A stretch of 64,000 nucleotides of DNA from Serratia sarumanii (GCF_029962605.1 NZ_CP124750.1:4526001-4590000), one strand, 5' to 3'; shown: positions 25,489 to 34,488, counted from the stretch's first letter. The notes: generated by a model from the sequence alone, not told the origin. Translations and numbers: made by a program.

Positions 25489-26913
25489 TTATTCGTCATC
25501 GTATTGTGGCCCCGCGTAGTTATCGAAACGCGACCACTGGCCGTTAAAGGTAAGGCGCACGGTGCCGATCGGGCCGTTACGCTGCTTACCGATAATAATT
25601 TCCGCGATCCCTTTCAGATCGCTGTTCTCGTGATACACCTCATCACGATAGATGAACATAATCAGGTCGGCATCCTGCTCGATAGAGCCGGACTCACGCA
25701 GGTCGGAGTTGACCGGGCGCTTATCGGCGCGCTGCTCCAGGCTTCGGTTCAGCTGCGACAGCGCCACCACCGGCACCTGCAGCTCTTTCGCCAGCGCCTT
25801 CAGCGAGCGCGAAATCTCGGCGATCTCCAGCGTACGGTTGTCGGACAGGGCCGGCACGCGCATCAGCTGCAGGTAGTCGATCATGATGAGGCTAAGCCCG
25901 TCGTGCTCGCGGAAAATGCGCCGCGCGCGCGAGCGCACTTCGGTCGGCGTCAGGCCGGAGGAGTCGTCGATGTACATGTTGCGCTTCTCCAACAGGATAC
26001 CCATGGTGCTGGAAATGCGCGCCCAGTCCTCGTCGTCGAGCTGGCCGGTACGGATGCGCGTCTGATCCACGCGCGACAGCGACGCCAGCATACGCATCAT
26101 GATCTGCTCGCCGGGCATCTCCAGGCTGAAGATCAGCACCGGTTTTTCCTGGGTCATCGCGGCGTTTTCGCACAGGTTCATGGCGAAGGTGGTTTTCCCC
26201 ATCGATGGACGGGCGGCGACGATGATCAGATCGGACTTTTGCATGCCCGCGGTTTTCTTGTTGAGGTCTTGATAGCCGGTATCGACCCCGGTCACGCCAT
26301 CGTGCGGCTGCTGATACAGCTGCTCAATGCGCGACACGGTGTCTTCCAGAATACGCTCGATGCCCTTCGGGCCCTCGTCTTTGCTGGCGCGGTTCTCGGC
26401 GATTTGGAAGACGCGGGATTCCGCCAGATCGAGCAGGTCTTCGCTGCTGCGCCCCTGCGGATCGTAGCCGGCGTCGGCGATCTCGTTAGCCACCGAGATC
26501 ATCTCGCGCACCACCGCGCGCTCGCGCACGATGTCGGCGTAGGCGCCGATGTTGGCGGCGCTCGGGGTGTTTTTCGACAGCTCGGCCAGGTAGGCGAAGC
26601 CGCCGACCGAGTCCAGTTCGCCCTTTTGTTCGAGCGATTCGGACAGGGTGATGAGGTCGATAGGCTTGCTCATCTCCAGCAGACGCTGCATCTCGGTAAA
26701 GATCAGGCGGTGCGGGCGGCTGAAGAAATCGTTGGCGACCACGCGCTCCGCCACGTTGTCCCAGCGCTCGTTATCCAGCATCAAACCGCCCAACACCGAC
26801 TGCTCGGCCTCCAGCGAGTGCGGCGGCATCTTCAGCCCTTCCATCTGACGATCTCTGGAACGCTCTCTGGTTTCGTCCGCGTTTGTTTTGTTGGTTGGTT
26901 TTTTTCCTGCCAT
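25489..26913 (-). CDS. dnaB: Replicative DNA helicase DnaB
   Basis: 474 residues. The N-terminal primase- and loader-interacting domain (PHSLEAEQSVLGGLMLDN) is joined by a linker to the RecA-like C-terminal domain, with Walker A AARPSMGKTTFAMNLCENAA near residue 231, Walker B LIMIDYLQLM and the GRESGSIEQDAD-type arginine finger region (SDLRESGSIEQDADLIMF). As a hexamer it unwinds the replication fork 5' to 3'. The ending DNYAGPQYDDE is the usual acidic tail. It is the first gene of dnaB-alr. Confidence 0.98.
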   Translation of the reverse strand: MAGKKPTNKTNADETRERSRDRQMEGLKMPPHSLEAEQSVLGGLMLDNERWDNVAERVVANDFFSRPHRLIFTEMQRLLEMSKPIDLITLSESLEQKGELDSVGGFAYLAELSKNTPSAANIGAYADIVRERAVVREMISVANEIADAGYDPQGRSSEDLLDLAESRVFQIAENRASKDEGPKGIERILEDTVSRIEQLYQQPHDGVTGVDTGYQDLNKKTAGMQKSDLIIVAARPSMGKTTFAMNLCENAAMTQEKPVLIFSLEMPGEQIMMRMLASLSRVDQTRIRTGQLDDEDWARISSTMGILLEKRNMYIDDSSGLTPTEVRSRARRIFREHDGLSLIMIDYLQLMRVPALSDNRTLEIAEISRSLKALAKELQVPVVALSQLNRSLEQRADKRPVNSDLRESGSIEQDADLIMFIYRDEVYHENSDLKGIAEIIIGKQRNGPIGTVRLTFNGQWSRFDNYAGPQYDDE

Positions 26914-27080
26914 GAAACGTAGTCTTTATCCGGTTGCGAATGAAGGATCCTGACGCGAGAGTATACGTGATTTTTGCGCCATAACCGATGCAAAAAAGGT
27001 ATTGAACCCCGCACGGGCAAACTGGATCTCCGAGACTAAAAAGAATAGGGTGAAATCAGACACTCCAACGAGGTAACGAT

Positions 27081-28064
27081 ATGGCCAAGCGCATTCAATT
27101 CTCCGCCACCGGCGGGCCGGAAGTCTTGCAATACGTTGATTTTACACCACTCGATCCGGCTGCCGGGGAAGTGCAGATCGAGAACAAGGCGATCGGCATC
27201 AACTACATCGACACCTATGTGCGCAGCGGGCTGTACGCGCCGGCCAGCCTGCCGAGCGGCCTCGGCACCGAGGCGGCCGGCGTGGTGGTCAAGGTCGGCG
27301 CCGGGGTCAGCGCGATCAAACCGGGCGACCGGGTGGTGTATGCGCAGTCGTCGCTCGGCGCCTACAGCGAGATCCACAACGTGCCGGAAGAAAAAGTGGC
27401 GCTGCTGCCGCACAACCTCAGCTTTGAGCAGGGCGCCGCCTCTTTCCTCAAAGGGCTGACGGTGCACTATCTGTTGCGCCAAACCCACGAAGTGCAGCCG
27501 GGAGAAGTGTTCCTGTTCCATGCCGCCGCCGGCGGGGTTGGCCTTATTGCCTGCCAATGGGCCAAAGCGCTGGGCGCGCGCCTGATCGGCAGCGTCGGCT
27601 CCGACGAGAAGGCCGCCCTGGCGAAACAGGCCGGTGCCTGGGCCACCATCAACTACCACAAAGAGGATATCGCCCAGCGGGTGGCCGAGCTGACGCACGG
27701 CGAGAAGGTTGGCGTAGTGTACGATTCGGTGGGGCAAAGCACCTGGCAGGCCTCGCTCAACAGCCTGAAACGCCGCGGCCTGATGGTCAGCTTCGGCAAT
27801 GCCTCCGGCCCGGTGACCGGCGTCGATCTGGCGCTGCTCAACCAGAAAGGATCGCTGTACGTCACCCGCCCTTCCCTCAACGGCTACGTCACTAACCGCG
27901 CCGAACTGCAGTACGCCAGCAACGAGCTGTTCTCGCTGATCGGCAGCGGCGCCATTCGGGTGGAGGTGAGAAACGAGCAGAAATTTGCGCTGGCCGACGC
28001 CCAGCGGGCGCACCAGGTGCTGGAAAGCCGCAGCACCAGCGGCTCCAGCCTGCTGATCCCCTGA
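27081..28064 (+). CDS. qorA: NADPH:quinone oxidoreductase
   Basis: 327 residues, zinc-free medium-chain dehydrogenase/reductase. It begins AKRIQFSATGGPEVLQYVDF as in E. coli QorA. The NADPH loop is HAAAGGVGLIACQWAKALGA, and GLGTEAAGVVVKVG marks the family. It reduces quinones in the cytoplasm with NADPH. AACGAGG precedes the ATG. It diverges from dnaB, as in E. coli, and ends at a strong terminator. Confidence 0.95.
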   Translation: MAKRIQFSATGGPEVLQYVDFTPLDPAAGEVQIENKAIGINYIDTYVRSGLYAPASLPSGLGTEAAGVVVKVGAGVSAIKPGDRVVYAQSSLGAYSEIHNVPEEKVALLPHNLSFEQGAASFLKGLTVHYLLRQTHEVQPGEVFLFHAAAGGVGLIACQWAKALGARLIGSVGSDEKAALAKQAGAWATINYHKEDIAQRVAELTHGEKVGVVYDSVGQSTWQASLNSLKRRGLMVSFGNASGPVTGVDLALLNQKGSLYVTRPSLNGYVTNRAELQYASNELFSLIGSGAIRVEVRNEQKFALADAQRAHQVLESRSTSGSSLLIP

Positions 28065-28076
28065 TAGCGGCAAAAG

Positions 28077-28103
28077 AAAAGGGCTCCTTGCGGAGCCCTT
28101 TCT
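28077..28103 (+). terminator. Terminator of qorA
   Basis: AAAGGGCTCC and GGAGCCCTTT form a stem with a TTGC loop right after the qorA stop codon. Confidence 0.88.
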
Positions 28104-28139
28104 ATTACTGCGTTTTGTAGGGGTAGAGCAGAGTCCGCC

Positions 28140-28210
28140 AGAGACAGGGGGGTTGCTTCAGCAACACGAATTTTGGTTGTCTCTCACGGTGATGAAATCG
28201 GTCGCATCAC
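28140..28210. other. Multi-hairpin non-coding segment between qorA and pspG
   Basis: The 300-base gap between the qorA and pspG stop codons holds nested and adjacent inverted repeats: AGAGACA (28140-28146) pairs with TGTCTCT (28178-28184) and encloses GTTGCT/AGCAAC (28152-28165); next to it GTGATG (28189-28194) pairs with CATCAC (28205-28210). No coding frame was found. It could be a small structured RNA or a processed 3' region. I do not recognise a known RNA family here. Confidence 0.4.
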
Positions 28211-28365
28211 TGCATCGACCCACATCCTAACAGCCCCGTTCGGCAAAAAACACGCTTTATGTGCCACATCGCCGGGGAAAACTGCCAAGCTGTGATCGTT
28301 GCCGCATTCGCGGTGCGAAAAATTGTGCAAGTTTCAGTGTGACTGTCTGATTATTCAGCAAAAAA

Positions 28366-28584
28366 TCAGTAACGCCTGGCCTGCGGTTTCTGCATCGCGC
28401 GGTAAATCCATACCCCGACCACCGCCAAAATCAGCCACGGCAGCAGCTTGATGACCACCGCGAACAACCCGCCCACCAGCATGAACGCCGCCGCCGCCAA
28501 CAGCGCAGCGAAGATCCCCAGCAGCGAGATGCCGGTCACCATCAGCATCACCACAAAGCCAATGAGAAAGAAGATTTCCAACAT
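28366..28584 (-). CDS. pspG: Phage shock protein G
   Basis: 72 residues with two to three membrane segments (LEIFFLIGFVVMLMVTGISL, then VVIKLLPWLILAVVGVWIY), as in E. coli PspG (YjbO). It is an inner-membrane effector of the phage shock response, which protects the proton gradient under envelope stress. The ATG at 28584 follows AAAGGAGC; a longer frame starting seven codons earlier is less likely. A sigma-54 promoter 40 bases upstream and the neighbour dusA fit the E. coli context. Confidence 0.95.
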   Translation of the reverse strand: MLEIFFLIGFVVMLMVTGISLLGIFAALLAAAAFMLVGGLFAVVIKLLPWLILAVVGVWIYRAMQKPQARRY

Positions 28585-28623
28585 GATTGCTCCTTTGCAA
28601 CTCAACGTATCTGCAGAGTGAAT

Positions 28624-28639
28624 TACAAGAAGCGTGCCA
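28624..28639 (-). promoter_or_regulatory. Sigma-54 (RpoN) promoter of pspG
   Basis: On the minus strand TGGCACGCTTCTTGTA matches the -24/-12 consensus TGGCACG-N4-TTGC[A/T], with one change in the -12 GC. It lies 40 bases upstream of the pspG ATG. In E. coli pspG is a PspF/sigma-54 target, so the same control is expected. Confidence 0.85.
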
Positions 28640-28741
28640 GAATGGCGGAAGGGCTAACCTATTGAAAAAACGGGGCAGGCATCCAGCAACGTGCCGAATG
28701 CCTGGCGAAAAAGACTAACTGTTGGTCAAAATTTTTGTGGG

Positions 28742-29752
28742 TTACGCCATTTCGACACGCGGCTGACGCACCAGCGCCAGCGCCTGCTCCACCACCCGCG
28801 CATCGGCGCCCGGCTTGTGGGCGTTCTCGCTCAGGTGGCGACGCCACTGGCGCGCGCCCGGCACGCCCTGGAACAAACCGAGGATGTGGCGGGTGATGTG
28901 GCCGAGATAGGTGCCGTTGGACAGCTCGCGCTCGATATACGGATACAGCGCTTCGACGATCGCCACGCTGTCCGGCACTGCGGTCTGCGCGCCGAACAGT
29001 TCGCTGTCGACCCGCGCCAGGATGCCCGGATTCTGGTACGCCTCGCGCCCCATCATCACGCCGTCCAGATGCTGCAGGTGCTGCCGCGCCTCCTCCAGCG
29101 TTTTCACCCCGCCGTTGATGGCGATGGTCAGCGCCGGGAAATCCCGCTTCAGCTGATAAACGCGCGGGTAGTCGAGCGGCGGCACTTCGCGGTTCTCTTT
29201 CGGGCTGAGGCCGGAGAGCCAGGCCTTGCGCGCGTGGATGGTGAACATGTCGCACTCGCCGCGCCCGGCGACGGTCTCGATAAAGTCGCACAGGAAGGCG
29301 TAGCTGTCCTGATCGTCGATGCCGATGCGGGTCTTCACCGTCACCGGGATCGACACCACGTCGCGCATCGCCTTGATGCAGTCGGCGACCAGCGTCGCCT
29401 GCCCCATCAAACAGGCGCCGAACATGCCGTTTTGCACGCGATCGGACGGGCAGCCGACGTTGAGGTTAATCTCGTCGTAACCGCGCTGCTCCGCCAGTTT
29501 GGCGCAGTGCGCCAGCGCGGCCGGATCGCTACCGCCCAGCTGCAGCGCCACCGGATGCTCTTCTTCGCTGTAGGCCAGGTAGTCGCCTTTGCCGTGGATG
29601 ATCGCGCCGGTGGTCACCATTTCGGTGTACAGCAGCGTTTCCTTGGTCAGCAGGCGGTGGAAGTAACGGCAATGACGATCGGTCCAGTCGAGCATCGGCG
29701 CGATGGAGAAACGATTGGCGGCGTAGGTTGGGGCGTGGTTGTCTTTCGTCAT
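28742..29752 (-). CDS. dusA: tRNA-dihydrouridine synthase A
   Basis: 336 residues. FMN-binding TIM barrel: [20 protein letters not shown] at the start, the catalytic Cys loop [30 protein letters not shown] and GREAYQNP for phosphate binding. The C-terminal helical part binds tRNA. It reduces U20/U20a in the D loop of tRNA using NADPH. Upstream in E. coli lies zur; here an acetyltransferase gene is inserted between them. Confidence 0.96.
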   Translation of the reverse strand: MTKDNHAPTYAANRFSIAPMLDWTDRHCRYFHRLLTKETLLYTEMVTTGAIIHGKGDYLAYSEEEHPVALQLGGSDPAALAHCAKLAEQRGYDEINLNVGCPSDRVQNGMFGACLMGQATLVADCIKAMRDVVSIPVTVKTRIGIDDQDSYAFLCDFIETVAGRGECDMFTIHARKAWLSGLSPKENREVPPLDYPRVYQLKRDFPALTIAINGGVKTLEEARQHLQHLDGVMMGREAYQNPGILARVDSELFGAQTAVPDSVAIVEALYPYIERELSNGTYLGHITRHILGLFQGVPGARQWRRHLSENAHKPGADARVVEQALALVRQPRVEMA

Positions 29753-29862
29753 GCTGAGTTACTGGCTACCTGAGTCTGTCTGGGTTCAACGAACGGCGCG
29801 CGGCCGCAAACGGCTATTATAACGACAATCGGCGCCGTTGGGAAAACCGCCTTATCTGCGCC

Positions 29863-30435
29863 CTATTCCAACGCGCGGATAACCCGGCACGGCTGCCCCA
29901 GCGCCAGCACGTTGGCCGGGATGTCGCCGGTCACGATGCTGCCCGCGCCGATAGTGGTGCCGTCGCCGATGGTCACGCCCGGCAAGATCACCACGTTACC
30001 GCCGATCCACACATTGCTGCCGATGGACACCGGCTGCGCCGAGGTGCGGAAAGGGAAAGCCGGGTCACCGGTAAAGCGTTCACCGGCCTTCAGCGGATGA
30101 CTCGGCGTGTAGATTTGCACGTTGGGGCCGATCAGCGTGTTGTCGCCGATGGTGATGGTATTGCAGTCGAGGAACACCGCATTGACGTTGATAAAACAGT
30201 TCTTGCCGATGCGGACATGTTGCCCGTAGTCGCACCAGAACGGCGTTTCGATCCAGCTCGCCTCGCCCCAGGCGCCGAACAGTTCGCCGAGCAGACGGTT
30301 TTTCTCGTCCGCCTGATGCGAACCCAGCTCGCCCAGGCTTTTGGTCAACGCTCTGGCCCGATGGTACATAGCAATCAATTCTTCATCGCGGCTGTTGTAC
30401 ACCTGGCCGCTTAACAGCTTCTCTCTTTCCGTCAT
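29863..30435 (-). CDS. Sugar O-acetyltransferase (Maa/LacA family)
   Basis: 190 residues. The cap begins TEREKLLSGQVYNSRDEEL, then hexapeptide repeats IGKNCFINVNAVFLDCNT, IGDNTLIGPNVQIYTPSHPL, and SIGSNVWIGGNVVILPGVTI. The catalytic His is in PSHPL, and the Trp of NVWIGG lines the acetyl-CoA site. It is a distinct paralogue of the gene at 20009, differing in most positions. It lies between dusA and zur, where E. coli has nothing comparable, and diverges from zur. The start at 30435 is set by homology to the family. Confidence 0.88.
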   Translation of the reverse strand: MTEREKLLSGQVYNSRDEELIAMYHRARALTKSLGELGSHQADEKNRLLGELFGAWGEASWIETPFWCDYGQHVRIGKNCFINVNAVFLDCNTITIGDNTLIGPNVQIYTPSHPLKAGERFTGDPAFPFRTSAQPVSIGSNVWIGGNVVILPGVTIGDGTTIGAGSIVTGDIPANVLALGQPCRVIRALE

Positions 30436-30680
30436 CGCACAAGGCTCCTGCTCATCACGCGGGTGAAGCGCGTTATACCGCTCTCGCCCGCCGCTCTCCA
30501 GCGCTAAAACCGGCAATGTTGATTTGTCGCCCTGCGGCGGGGAAAAGTTGTGATGCATCTCTCTTTTAGCGCACTCTGCGCGCCTTTCCCTGCGCAATCC
30601 TCAGGGGAAAAGGGGGCAACTCTCGGCGATTCGCCGTAATCATGGTAAAATCGGCTTTTTTACGTACCGGGATATTTGCG

Positions 30681-31193
30681 ATGAACTCAACCACCCAGGA
30701 AAAGCTGCTGGCGCAGGCGGAACGCCTCTGCCAGCAACGCAATGTGCGATTGACGCCGCAGCGGCTGGAAGTGCTGCGTCTGATGACTCAGCAACCCGGT
30801 GCAATCAGCGCTTATGACCTGCTCGATCTGCTGCGCGTCGCAGAACCGCAGGCCAAGCCGCCGACGGTATACCGCGCGCTGGATTTTCTGCTGGAGCAAG
30901 GGTTTATCCATAGAGTGGAATCCGCCAACAGCTACGTGCTGTGCCACCATTTCGAACAGCCGATGCACACGTCCGCACTGTTTATCTGCGACCGCTGCGG
31001 CCAGGTGACCGAACGCACCACTGAAGGCGTAGAGGAAACGCTGCAGAAGCTGGCGCAGGAAGCCGGATTTGCGCTGCGCCACAGCGTGGTGGAAGCGCAC
31101 GGTTTGTGCGCCGGCTGCGTGGAGGTTGAGGCGTGCGACAGCAAGCATGACTGCGCCGAACACGATCACAGCATCGCCATCAAGAAGAAGTAA
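30681..31193 (+). CDS. zur: Zinc uptake regulator Zur (Fur family)
   Basis: 170 residues, close to E. coli Zur (171). The winged helix contains RNVRLTPQRLEVLRLMTQQPGAISAYDLLDLL and AKPPTVYRALDFLLEQGFIH. Metal sites are seen as CDRCG and CAGCVEVEAC, plus HHFEQPMHTS. With zinc bound it represses zinc uptake genes such as znuABC. The chosen ATG at 30681 is 13 codons inside a longer frame and matches known Zur starts. It diverges from the acetyltransferase gene. Confidence 0.96.
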   Translation: MNSTTQEKLLAQAERLCQQRNVRLTPQRLEVLRLMTQQPGAISAYDLLDLLRVAEPQAKPPTVYRALDFLLEQGFIHRVESANSYVLCHHFEQPMHTSALFICDRCGQVTERTTEGVEETLQKLAQEAGFALRHSVVEAHGLCAGCVEVEACDSKHDCAEHDHSIAIKKK

Positions 31194-31295
31194 GACGAAG
31201 TCAGGTACCTCCCTGTACCTGCGGCCGGGGCGCCAGAGGATGAGAGCGACGCCGGCCTGCGCTGGGCAAGCCGCCTTCAATGGCGGCCCTGCAAA

Positions 31296-31505
31296 TTACC
31301 AGCGGTGTTTGGTGTGTTCTTCCCAGGCTTTCACCTCTTTCTCGGCCGCCTCTTTCTGGTAACCGTAGCGCTCCTGGATTTTGCCGACCAGCTGTTCGCG
31401 TTTCCCTTCGATGACCGTCAGATCGTCATCGGTCAGCTTGCCCCATTTTTCCTTCACTTTGCCTTTCAGCTGCTTCCAGTTACCGTCGGCTTGATCTTTA
31501 TTCAT
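31296..31505 (-). CDS. yjbJ: CsbD-family stress protein YjbJ
   Basis: 69 residues, highly charged: MNKDQADGNWKQLKGKVKEK, then WGKLTDDDLTVIEGKREQL and RYGYQKEAAEKEVKAWE. It matches YjbJ/CsbD, abundant small proteins of the general stress response under RpoS in enterobacteria, with no known biochemical role. It sits between zur and dinF as in E. coli. GGAGAGAC precedes the start. Confidence 0.93.
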   Translation of the reverse strand: MNKDQADGNWKQLKGKVKEKWGKLTDDDLTVIEGKREQLVGKIQERYGYQKEAAEKEVKAWEEHTKHRW

Positions 31506-31820
31506 AGTCTCTCCGTTAACCTGTGGTGAATCAGTGATCCCTGTCGCCGGCCGGGGTTAACCAGAAATTTTTCTGGCTGATGCTCCCTTCACCTTAAGGA
31601 GCACCGTTCCCCTTCATTTACCAGCCACATGATTCATTCTAGTTAAACATGGAAATAAAAAAGCCAAAACACAGAACAAAAAACCATTAACTGACAAAAT
31701 AAAAACAAAAAACGCCAGCAAACAACGAACTAACGCGAACGGGACCAGGCTGAAAACATGTAAGCAAACATGACAAAAAACATAAGAAAAACTAACCATT
31801 ACCCCAACAGAACGCCCGGA
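31506..31820. other. Gene-free, A-rich stretch upstream of yjbJ and downstream of dinF
   Basis: About 315 bases. From 31645 to 31800 the plus strand is strongly biased to A with C and G sparse, unlike the flanking genes. It presumably holds the yjbJ promoter near 31520-31620. A 61-codon hydrophobic frame on the minus strand is composition-driven and I do not call it. Confidence 0.4.
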
Positions 31821-33158
31821 TTAATGTGCGGTAAACCAGCTGCCGCGCACCTGGTGGCGGTGCCAAATCCAGCCCAACGCCACGCCGCGCAACGTCAGAA
31901 ACACCGCCAGCGCCAGCCAAAGCCCGTGGTTGCCAAGCAGCGGCACGCTGAACAGCGTCAGACCATACCCTGCCGCAGCCACCGCCATGCTGTTACGCAT
32001 CTCGGCGCCGCGCGTGGCGCCGATAAACATGCCGTCCAGCAAATAGCACCACACCCCGACCAGCGGCAGAATGACCTGCCACGGTAAATAATGGGCAGCC
32101 AACGCACGCAGCTCCGGCAAGGAGGTCAACGCCGCCACGATCTGCTGGCCGGTAACGGCATACGCCAGGCCGAAGGCCAACGCGACCAGCCCCGCCTGCC
32201 TGCAGGCCGCGTGCCACACCTTACGCAGTTGGCTATCGTCCCGGGCGCCGTAGGCGTGGCCTGAATGGGCCTCCACCGCATAAGCGAAGCCGTCGAGCGC
32301 ATAGGCGGTGAACGTCAGCAGATTCATCAATACCGCATTGACCGCCACCACCTCGCTCCCCAGGCGAGCGCCGAAAATGGTCAGCGACGCAAAGCACAGT
32401 TGCAGCAACAGTGAACGCAGCATGATGTCGCGGTTGAGCGCCAGCAGGCGACGCAGATCGCCGCGCCAAGCCTGGCGCAGCATCGGCAGGGTAATACCGC
32501 GCAGGCGCATCACCCGCCACGCCAGCCACAGGCCGAGCAACAGCGTGGCGTATTCGGCGATGGCGGTGGCCGCCGCCGCCCCTCGCACGTTCCAGCCCAG
32601 GCCCATCACCAGCCAGATATCCAGTACGATATTCAGCAGGTTGCCGACGATCAGCAGGATCACCGGCGCCCGCACGTACTGCACGCCGAGCAGCCAGCCC
32701 AGCAGCACCAGATTGGCCAGCGCCGCCGGGGCGCTGAGCCAGCGGATCTCAAGAAAACGCCGCGCCTGTTCCAGCACTTCGCCATCGCCACCGACGATCC
32801 GCAGCGCCAGTTCGATCAGCGGATAACGCAGCAGGACGATCGCCGCTCCGGCCAGCAGCGCCAACAGCAGCGGTTGCATAAAGGCGCGCGCCAGCGCCTG
32901 CGGGTTCTGTGCCCCCAGCGCCTGCGCCGCCAGGCCGGTGGTGCTCATGCGCAGGAACAACAGCAGCATGAACAGGAAGCTGGTCGCCACCGCGCCGATC
33001 GCGACGCCCCCCAGATAGATCGGGCTGTCGAGGTGGCCGATCACCGCGGTGTCCACCAGCCCGAGCAGCGGCACGGTAATATTGGAGAAAATCATCGGCA
33101 GGGCCAGGCGCCACAGAGCTTTATCGGTGTCGCTGGTAAAGGCGGAAATCAAGCGCAT
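31821..33158 (-). CDS. dinF: MATE-family efflux transporter DinF
   Basis: 445 residues with 12 membrane segments in two six-helix halves. It starts TSDTDKALWRLALPMIFSNI as in E. coli DinF, with the MATE pattern PLLGLVDTAVIGHL in helix 1. It is a cation-coupled exporter linked with protection from oxidative stress and bile salts. The gene follows lexA by 102 bases, and in E. coli lexA-dinF form one SOS operon. Here a hairpin separates them, so DinF may depend on readthrough. Confidence 0.95.
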   Translation of the reverse strand: MRLISAFTSDTDKALWRLALPMIFSNITVPLLGLVDTAVIGHLDSPIYLGGVAIGAVATSFLFMLLLFLRMSTTGLAAQALGAQNPQALARAFMQPLLLALLAGAAIVLLRYPLIELALRIVGGDGEVLEQARRFLEIRWLSAPAALANLVLLGWLLGVQYVRAPVILLIVGNLLNIVLDIWLVMGLGWNVRGAAAATAIAEYATLLLGLWLAWRVMRLRGITLPMLRQAWRGDLRRLLALNRDIMLRSLLLQLCFASLTIFGARLGSEVVAVNAVLMNLLTFTAYALDGFAYAVEAHSGHAYGARDDSQLRKVWHAACRQAGLVALAFGLAYAVTGQQIVAALTSLPELRALAAHYLPWQVILPLVGVWCYLLDGMFIGATRGAEMRNSMAVAAAGYGLTLFSVPLLGNHGLWLALAVFLTLRGVALGWIWHRHQVRGSWFTAH

Positions 33159-33202
33159 GATGAGAAGTTCCCGTAGCGGTGGCGAATGGCAAGGTCAGAA
33201 AC

Positions 33203-33225
33203 AAAAACGCCCCAGAACAGGGGCG
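33203..33225 (-). terminator. Terminator between lexA and dinF
   Basis: On the minus strand CGCCCC pairs with GGGGCG over a seven-base loop, followed by TTTTTG. It lies directly after lexA and before dinF. Confidence 0.75.
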
Positions 33226-33260
33226 ATTGATACAAGGAGGCGGCACTGAGGGTGCGACGA

Positions 33261-33869
33261 TTAAATCCAGTCGCCGTTGCGGATCACGCCGACCGCCAGC
33301 CCTTCGATAGTGAAATTCTGCTGACGCAGATCGACCACGATAGGTTGGAATTCGTTGTTCTCTGGCAGCAGTTCAACCACGTTGCCGTGCTTTTTCAGGC
33401 GCTTGACCGTCACTTCGTCTTCGATGCGCGCCACCACGACCTGGCCATTGCGCACGTCTTGCGTTTTGTGCACCGCCAGCAGATCGCCATCCAGAATGCC
33501 GATGTCGCGCATCGACATGCCGTTCACCCGCAGCAGGAAATCGGCGCTCGGTTTAAACAGGGAAGGATCCACCTGGTAGTGCCCTTCGATGTGCTGCTGC
33601 GCCAGCAGCGGCTCGCCGGCGGCGACGCGGCCGATCAGCGGCAGACCCTCTTCTTCTTCCATCAGCAGGCGGATACCGCGCGAAGCACCGGAGACGATTT
33701 CGATCACGCCTTTGCGTGCCAGCGCCTTCAGGTGTTCTTCGGCGGCGTTAGGCGAACGGAACCCCAGACGCATCGCGATCTCGGCACGCGTTGGCGGCAT
33801 GCCCGTTTGCGAAATGTGCTCGCGAATCAGGTCGTAGACCTCTTGCTGTCTGGTAGTTAGTGCTTTCAT
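33261..33869 (-). CDS. lexA: SOS repressor LexA
   Basis: 202 residues, same length as E. coli LexA. The DNA-binding domain begins [20 protein letters not shown], with [24 protein letters not shown] as the winged helix. The cleavage site Ala-Gly lies in RVAAGEPL at about 84-85; the catalytic Ser in NGMSMRDIG and Lys in [11 protein letters not shown] are present. RecA-stimulated self-cleavage releases SOS genes. Two overlapping-spaced SOS boxes precede the gene and give autoregulation. The gene diverges in function from the neighbouring dgkA, which is upstream on the same strand. Confidence 0.98.
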   Translation of the reverse strand: MKALTTRQQEVYDLIREHISQTGMPPTRAEIAMRLGFRSPNAAEEHLKALARKGVIEIVSGASRGIRLLMEEEEGLPLIGRVAAGEPLLAQQHIEGHYQVDPSLFKPSADFLLRVNGMSMRDIGILDGDLLAVHKTQDVRNGQVVVARIEDEVTVKRLKKHGNVVELLPENNEFQPIVVDLRQQNFTIEGLAVGVIRNGDWI

Positions 33870-33877
33870 TCCGCCCC

Positions 33878-33893
33878 CTGTTTGTTTATACAG
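33878..33893 (-). promoter_or_regulatory. SOS box 1 of lexA
   Basis: CTGTATAAACAAACAG on the minus strand has the CTG-N10-CAG core. It lies nine bases before the lexA start codon. Confidence 0.85.
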
Positions 33894-33898
33894 TCTTG

Positions 33899-33914
33899 CT
33901 GTGAGTATATACAG
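33899..33914 (-). promoter_or_regulatory. SOS box 2 of lexA
   Basis: CTGTATATACTCACAG on the minus strand is identical to the classic lexA upstream box core. It lies 21 bases (two helical turns) from box 1, the same double arrangement as in E. coli. Confidence 0.95.
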
Positions 33915-33971
33915 GTAAGCGCGGATTGGGAACCGAAGATTAAATAAAAATCAGTCAGTAGGCGCTTTTCG

Positions 33972-34340
33972 TCAGCCGAAGTGCTGCCATAAGACCGTGC
34001 CCCAAACGAACAGCGCCAGCACGATCGCCAGCGACACCGCCGCCGATCCCATGTCCTTGGCTCGGCCGGACAGCTCGTGATGTTCGCTGCCGATGCGATC
34101 CACCACCGCCTCGATCGCGCTGTTCAGGATCTCGACGATCATCACCAGCGCTACCGATCCGATCAATAAAATGCGCGCTATCGCACCCACATCCAGCCAG
34201 ACAGCCAGTATGATAGCCAGGAGGGTGACCACCAGTTCCTGGCGGAACGCCGCTTCGTGCTGCCAGGCGGCGGAAAGCCCTTTATAGGAATAGCCGGCGG
34301 CCTTGATGATGCGGGTCAGTCCGGTTGCTTGGTTTGCCAT
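33972..34340 (-). CDS. dgkA: Diacylglycerol kinase
   Basis: 122 residues, three membrane helices. The active-site block VEILNSAIEAVVDRIGSEHHELSGRAKDMGSAAV carries the conserved Glu, Asn and Glu residues. As an inner-membrane homotrimer it phosphorylates diacylglycerol left over from membrane-derived oligosaccharide synthesis. It diverges from plsB across 148 bases, as in E. coli. Confidence 0.97.
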   Translation of the reverse strand: MANQATGLTRIIKAAGYSYKGLSAAWQHEAAFRQELVVTLLAIILAVWLDVGAIARILLIGSVALVMIVEILNSAIEAVVDRIGSEHHELSGRAKDMGSAAVSLAIVLALFVWGTVLWQHFG

Positions 34341-34488
34341 GTTTTCGTGCCTTTCTCAGAGGTCGGTCATAATAAAAAGAGTCTAGAACAGTCCGCGCTG
34401 ACGGCTCTCGGTTTTCGAACACCACAGATCTGCTACCCGGTTTCTGGTATGCTTGCGGCGCATTGCTAACAAGAGGCTTCACGTTGTT

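Noticed and set aside
31614-31799. A 61-codon hydrophobic reading frame on the minus strand between yjbJ and dinF.
   Set aside because: The sequence is compositionally biased (A-rich plus strand gives Phe, Leu, Val and Cys codons), no ribosome binding site precedes it, and no family is recognised.
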